A stretch of DNA of 17,647 nt from an uncultured Bacilli bacterium (lineage in GTDB: Bacteria; Bacillota_I; Bacilli_A; RF39; UBA660). The stretch lies in the NCBI GenBank assembly GCA_944331885.1, contig CALVJF010000010.1:1-17647 (forward strand), read 5' to 3'. Position numbers and translations under genes: made by a program. Of the stretch, positions 16,403 to 17,647 are shown piece by piece (within the stretch, counting starts at the first letter, position 1; every line of letters starts with the position of its first letter). Under the pieces are notes generated by a model. It worked only from the letters and a program-made list of their open reading frames with translations, ran no database searches and had not been told where the DNA came from.

Positions 16403-16652
16403 TACTTAGTAGAGAGAATGTTATTAAAGATATCAAAGCATATCTTTAATAACAGTTTATATGGTAATTGATTTTAGATATTGTAAAAATGCAAATCTTG
16501 TAATTACCTTTGAATGCCGTAATGGTCTTATTAGCTACTAAGATATGATCATATGAAGAAAGCAAACTTCATTAATAAGCAATTCTTATTTTGACTAAAT
16601 AAGATATTGATTCTAAACTAGGACAGCGTCTCGTCAACGTTGTCTTTTTTTT
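16403..16652 (+). ncRNA. Candidate structured non-coding RNA of unknown family (~250 nt)
   Basis: This unit runs from a good promoter to a strong terminator and holds no translatable frame. Helices visible by eye: closing helix CTTAGTAG (16405-16412) with CTACTAAG (16535-16542), 8 bp; inside it a perfect 15-bp hairpin (16419-16433 with 16440-16454, loop CAAAGC) and a second hairpin GGTAATT/AATTACC (16463-16469 with 16502-16508) extended by AGAT/ATCT and TTG/CAA. Next come a self-complementary 12-mer (16543-16554), hairpins ATGAAG/CTTCAT (16553-16558 with 16567-16572) and AATAAG/CTTATT (16574-16579 with 16585-16590), and the terminator. I looked for marks of T-box, tmRNA, RNase P, SRP, 6S and common riboswitches and found none. 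It could be a small RNA or a leader acting on the following gene. Confidence 0.55.
16622..16652 (+). terminator. Rho-independent terminator of the candidate RNA
   Basis: GACAGCGT (16622-16629) pairs with ACGTTGTC (16637-16644) over 8 bp with one G-U pair and a 7-nt loop, followed by eight Ts (16645-16652). It is the most GC-rich structure in this AT-rich gap. Confidence 0.85.
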
Positions 16653-16661
16653 GTCAAAATA

Positions 16662-16670
16662 TGCTATAAT
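16662..16670 (+). promoter_or_regulatory. Extended -10 promoter before the 29-codon frame
   Basis: TGCTATAAT is a perfect extended -10 (TGnTATAAT) 17 nt before the ATG at 16688; AAGGTGAT at 16676-16683 follows as the ribosome-binding site. TTGTCT (16640-16645) overlaps the upstream terminator at a long 19-nt spacing, so the extended -10 likely carries recognition. Confidence 0.6.
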
Positions 16671-16687
16671 AAGTCCAAGGTGATAAA

Positions 16688-16777
16688 ATGGAAATAAATA
16701 GTAAATCGAAAAATGCTGAAATTGATTTTGACAACAATTTAAATTATATCAAGTGCTATTACAAAATACAGACATAA
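16688..16777 (+). pseudogene. 29-codon frame, possible alanine racemase N-terminal remnant
   Basis: A strong start (AAGGTGAT, then ATG) opens a frame of only 29 codons ending in TAA at 16775-16777. Its middle, AEIDFDNNLNYIK, resembles the family opening of alanine racemases (AEIDLDnLxxNixyIK). After that point the +1 frame reads HKFSPLK up to a TAA at 16794-16796, where racemases usually have HKF-AVLK ahead of the PLP-binding lysine. This suggests a frameshifted and truncated alr whose control signals remain. About 200 nt of AT-rich sequence without coding features follows. The alternative is a genuine 29-residue peptide gene. The match is from memory of the family, so it is tentative. Confidence 0.4.
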
Positions 16778-16930
16778 ATTTTCTCCTTTAAAATAAATTT
16801 CATTATAATTAAAGAATTAGTTTTATTTATTAAAATTTGATTAATAATTATAAGCTCAGCAAAAATATTTTAACGTTTCTAATTATAAAAAACAATTGAA
16901 AAAACAGGGGAAACATAAAAAATAAAAAAT
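16778..16930. other. AT-rich stretch without recognisable gene
   Basis: This segment lies between the 29-codon frame and the DnaA-box-like pair. It is almost all A and T, with stops in every frame and no frame with a ribosome-binding site. No hairpin followed by a T-run is seen. Decay of the truncated upstream gene would explain it. Confidence 0.5.
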
Positions 16931-16955
16931 TGTGGATAACACCTACTTATCAACA
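16931..16955. promoter_or_regulatory. Pair of inverted DnaA-box-like 9-mers
   Basis: TGTGGATAA (16931-16939) is the exact complement of the DnaA box TTATCCACA. TTATCAACA (16947-16955), one mismatch away, faces it across 7 nt. They sit about 40-65 nt before the Ppx/GppA start. They may be a DnaA-controlled regulatory site or a general inverted-repeat operator. Confidence 0.45.
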
Positions 16956-16996
16956 TCTTATATATAAAATTTAATTAATAGAAAGGAAATGTAATT

Positions 16997-17647
16997 ATGG
17001 AATTTGGCATTTTAGAAATTGGATCTACCAATACAAAAGCATATGTATATAAAAATAAGAGTCTTATAAATTTAGGAAGTAAATTTATTCCGTTTAAAAA
17101 TAACTATAAATTAGATAACCATCTAAATAAAGATGATGTAAATAATTTGCTAGAATTTGCCAAAAAGATAAAAAAACAAGTACCAAGAGTATATGCGTAT
17201 GGTACAAGTATATTTAGAAATATTTCAGAAGAAGAATTACAAGAATTCGCAACTTTACTTAAAGATAAACTTGACATAGATTTTAAAGTAGTAACTGCTA
17301 ATGAAGAAAATGAATACACTGTACAGGGAGTTTTAGCAAATAATAAATATCGCGGGAAAATGGTAATAATGATAGGTGGGGGAGGATCAACAGAAATTGC
17401 TTTTATTAATAATAGGAAAATAATTACTGAAGTAAATTTACCATTTGGTGCAATGGATATAACAGAACATTTTCCAGAATTAAAAGAAGATATTGTTAAT
17501 ACTAATTTTAATGCAATTTTAGAATACGCAAATAAACTAGTTGGTGAACTAAACTTTAAAGCTAACACAATGGTATTAGCCGGTGGTGATTATATATATT
17601 TTTATGAAACTGTAGGCTATATCATAGAAAAAAATAATTTATTTTCA
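16997..17647 (+). CDS. Ppx/GppA family phosphatase (3' end outside window)
   Basis: The frame is open from the ATG at 16997 to the last base, giving 217 residues, roughly the N-terminal two thirds of the shorter members. It shows the actin-like ATPase fold of exopolyphosphatase and guanosine pentaphosphatase: the first phosphate loop EIGSTNTKAYVY (family DxGSNSxR), YGTSIFRN, the glutamate-rich NEENEYTVQGV (family GEEEA), the second phosphate loop IGGGGSTEIAF (family DIGGGSTE) and LPFGAMDITEHF (family LPxGAVRLTE). The first loop has Glu in place of the usual Asp. Family role: splitting phosphate off polyphosphate or pppGpp in the cytoplasm; which one cannot be told. AAAGGAAATG precedes the start. 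In many bacteria a polyphosphate kinase gene lies next door, beyond this window. Confidence 0.9.
   Translation, partial: MEFGILEIGSTNTKAYVYKNKSLINLGSKFIPFKNNYKLDNHLNKDDVNNLLEFAKKIKKQVPRVYAYGTSIFRNISEEELQEFATLLKDKLDIDFKVVTANEENEYTVQGVLANNKYRGKMVIMIGGGGSTEIAFINNRKIITEVNLPFGAMDITEHFPELKEDIVNTNFNAILEYANKLVGELNFKANTMVLAGGDYIYFYETVGYIIEKNNLFS

Noticed and set aside
16461..16541. 26-codon frame (MVIDF... to ISY) inside the candidate RNA
   Set aside because: No ribosome-binding site precedes the ATG, and the region is better explained by paired RNA helices.
16622..16652. Possible T-box leader, because TCTCGTC appears in the terminator loop
   Set aside because: The T-box core with its UGGN bulge is absent, and no intact aminoacyl-tRNA or amino-acid gene follows.
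16931..16955. Chromosomal replication origin
   Set aside because: Only two boxes are seen, with no dnaA, dnaN, rpmH or similar origin-linked genes nearby.
1..17647. CRISPR array, insertion sequence, tRNA or rRNA genes, prophage
   Set aside because: No regularly spaced repeats, transposase, terminal inverted repeats, tRNA-like cloverleaf or rRNA sequence was found on either strand.

Overview
The window is very AT-rich (roughly 70% or more by eye) and looks like a low-GC Gram-positive of the Bacillota/Bacilli type, probably a compact, gut-type genome. The pointers are: an LTA-synthase-like enzyme; a MurE with the DNPR motif, which implies meso-diaminopimelate (mDAP) peptidoglycan; Rho-independent terminators; AGGTGAT/AAAGGA ribosome-binding sites; and short intergenic gaps. 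TGA is a true stop (the ATP-binding subunit ends on TGA within an ATGA overlap), so the Mycoplasma code is not in use. I cannot name the species.

Layout. (1) 1-2131: the 3' part of a membrane sensor with a solute-binding domain and a degenerate GGDEF domain, tightly followed by a YihY/BrkB-type membrane protein, closed by a two-way terminator shared with the convergent gene. (2) 2102-2500, minus strand: an unrecognised 132-residue protein with its own promoter. (3) 2556-9999, plus strand, cell-envelope block: tex, an LTA-synthase-like sulfatase-fold membrane enzyme, an AsnB-type glutamine amidotransferase and a MurE-type Mur ligase, with internal promoters before the LTA-type gene and murE. 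MurE implies mDAP, and some AsnB homologues amidate mDAP, so asnB may act on the cell wall. (4) 10109-11032, minus strand: an FkbM-type methyltransferase, convergent with murE across a two-way terminator. (5) 11131-16334: an OmpR-type response regulator, its histidine kinase, and an ABC transporter (ATPase plus an 865-residue duplicated FtsX/MacB-like permease). A perfect 7-bp inverted repeat lies between kinase and transporter and fits an operator read by the regulator. (6) 16335-16996: no full gene, but much content. It holds a promoter-to-terminator unit of about 250 nt predicting a highly structured RNA I cannot assign to a family, then a strong promoter and ribosome-binding site driving only a 29-codon frame that looks like the broken start of an alanine racemase, then AT-rich decay and a pair of inverted DnaA-box-like sites. 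(7) 16997-end: the 5' part of a Ppx/GppA phosphatase.

The strongest candidates for something undescribed are the structured RNA at about 16403-16652 and the regulated two-component/ABC module with its operator. Three genes also have terminator hairpins that include or overlap their stop codons, which suggests strong compaction.
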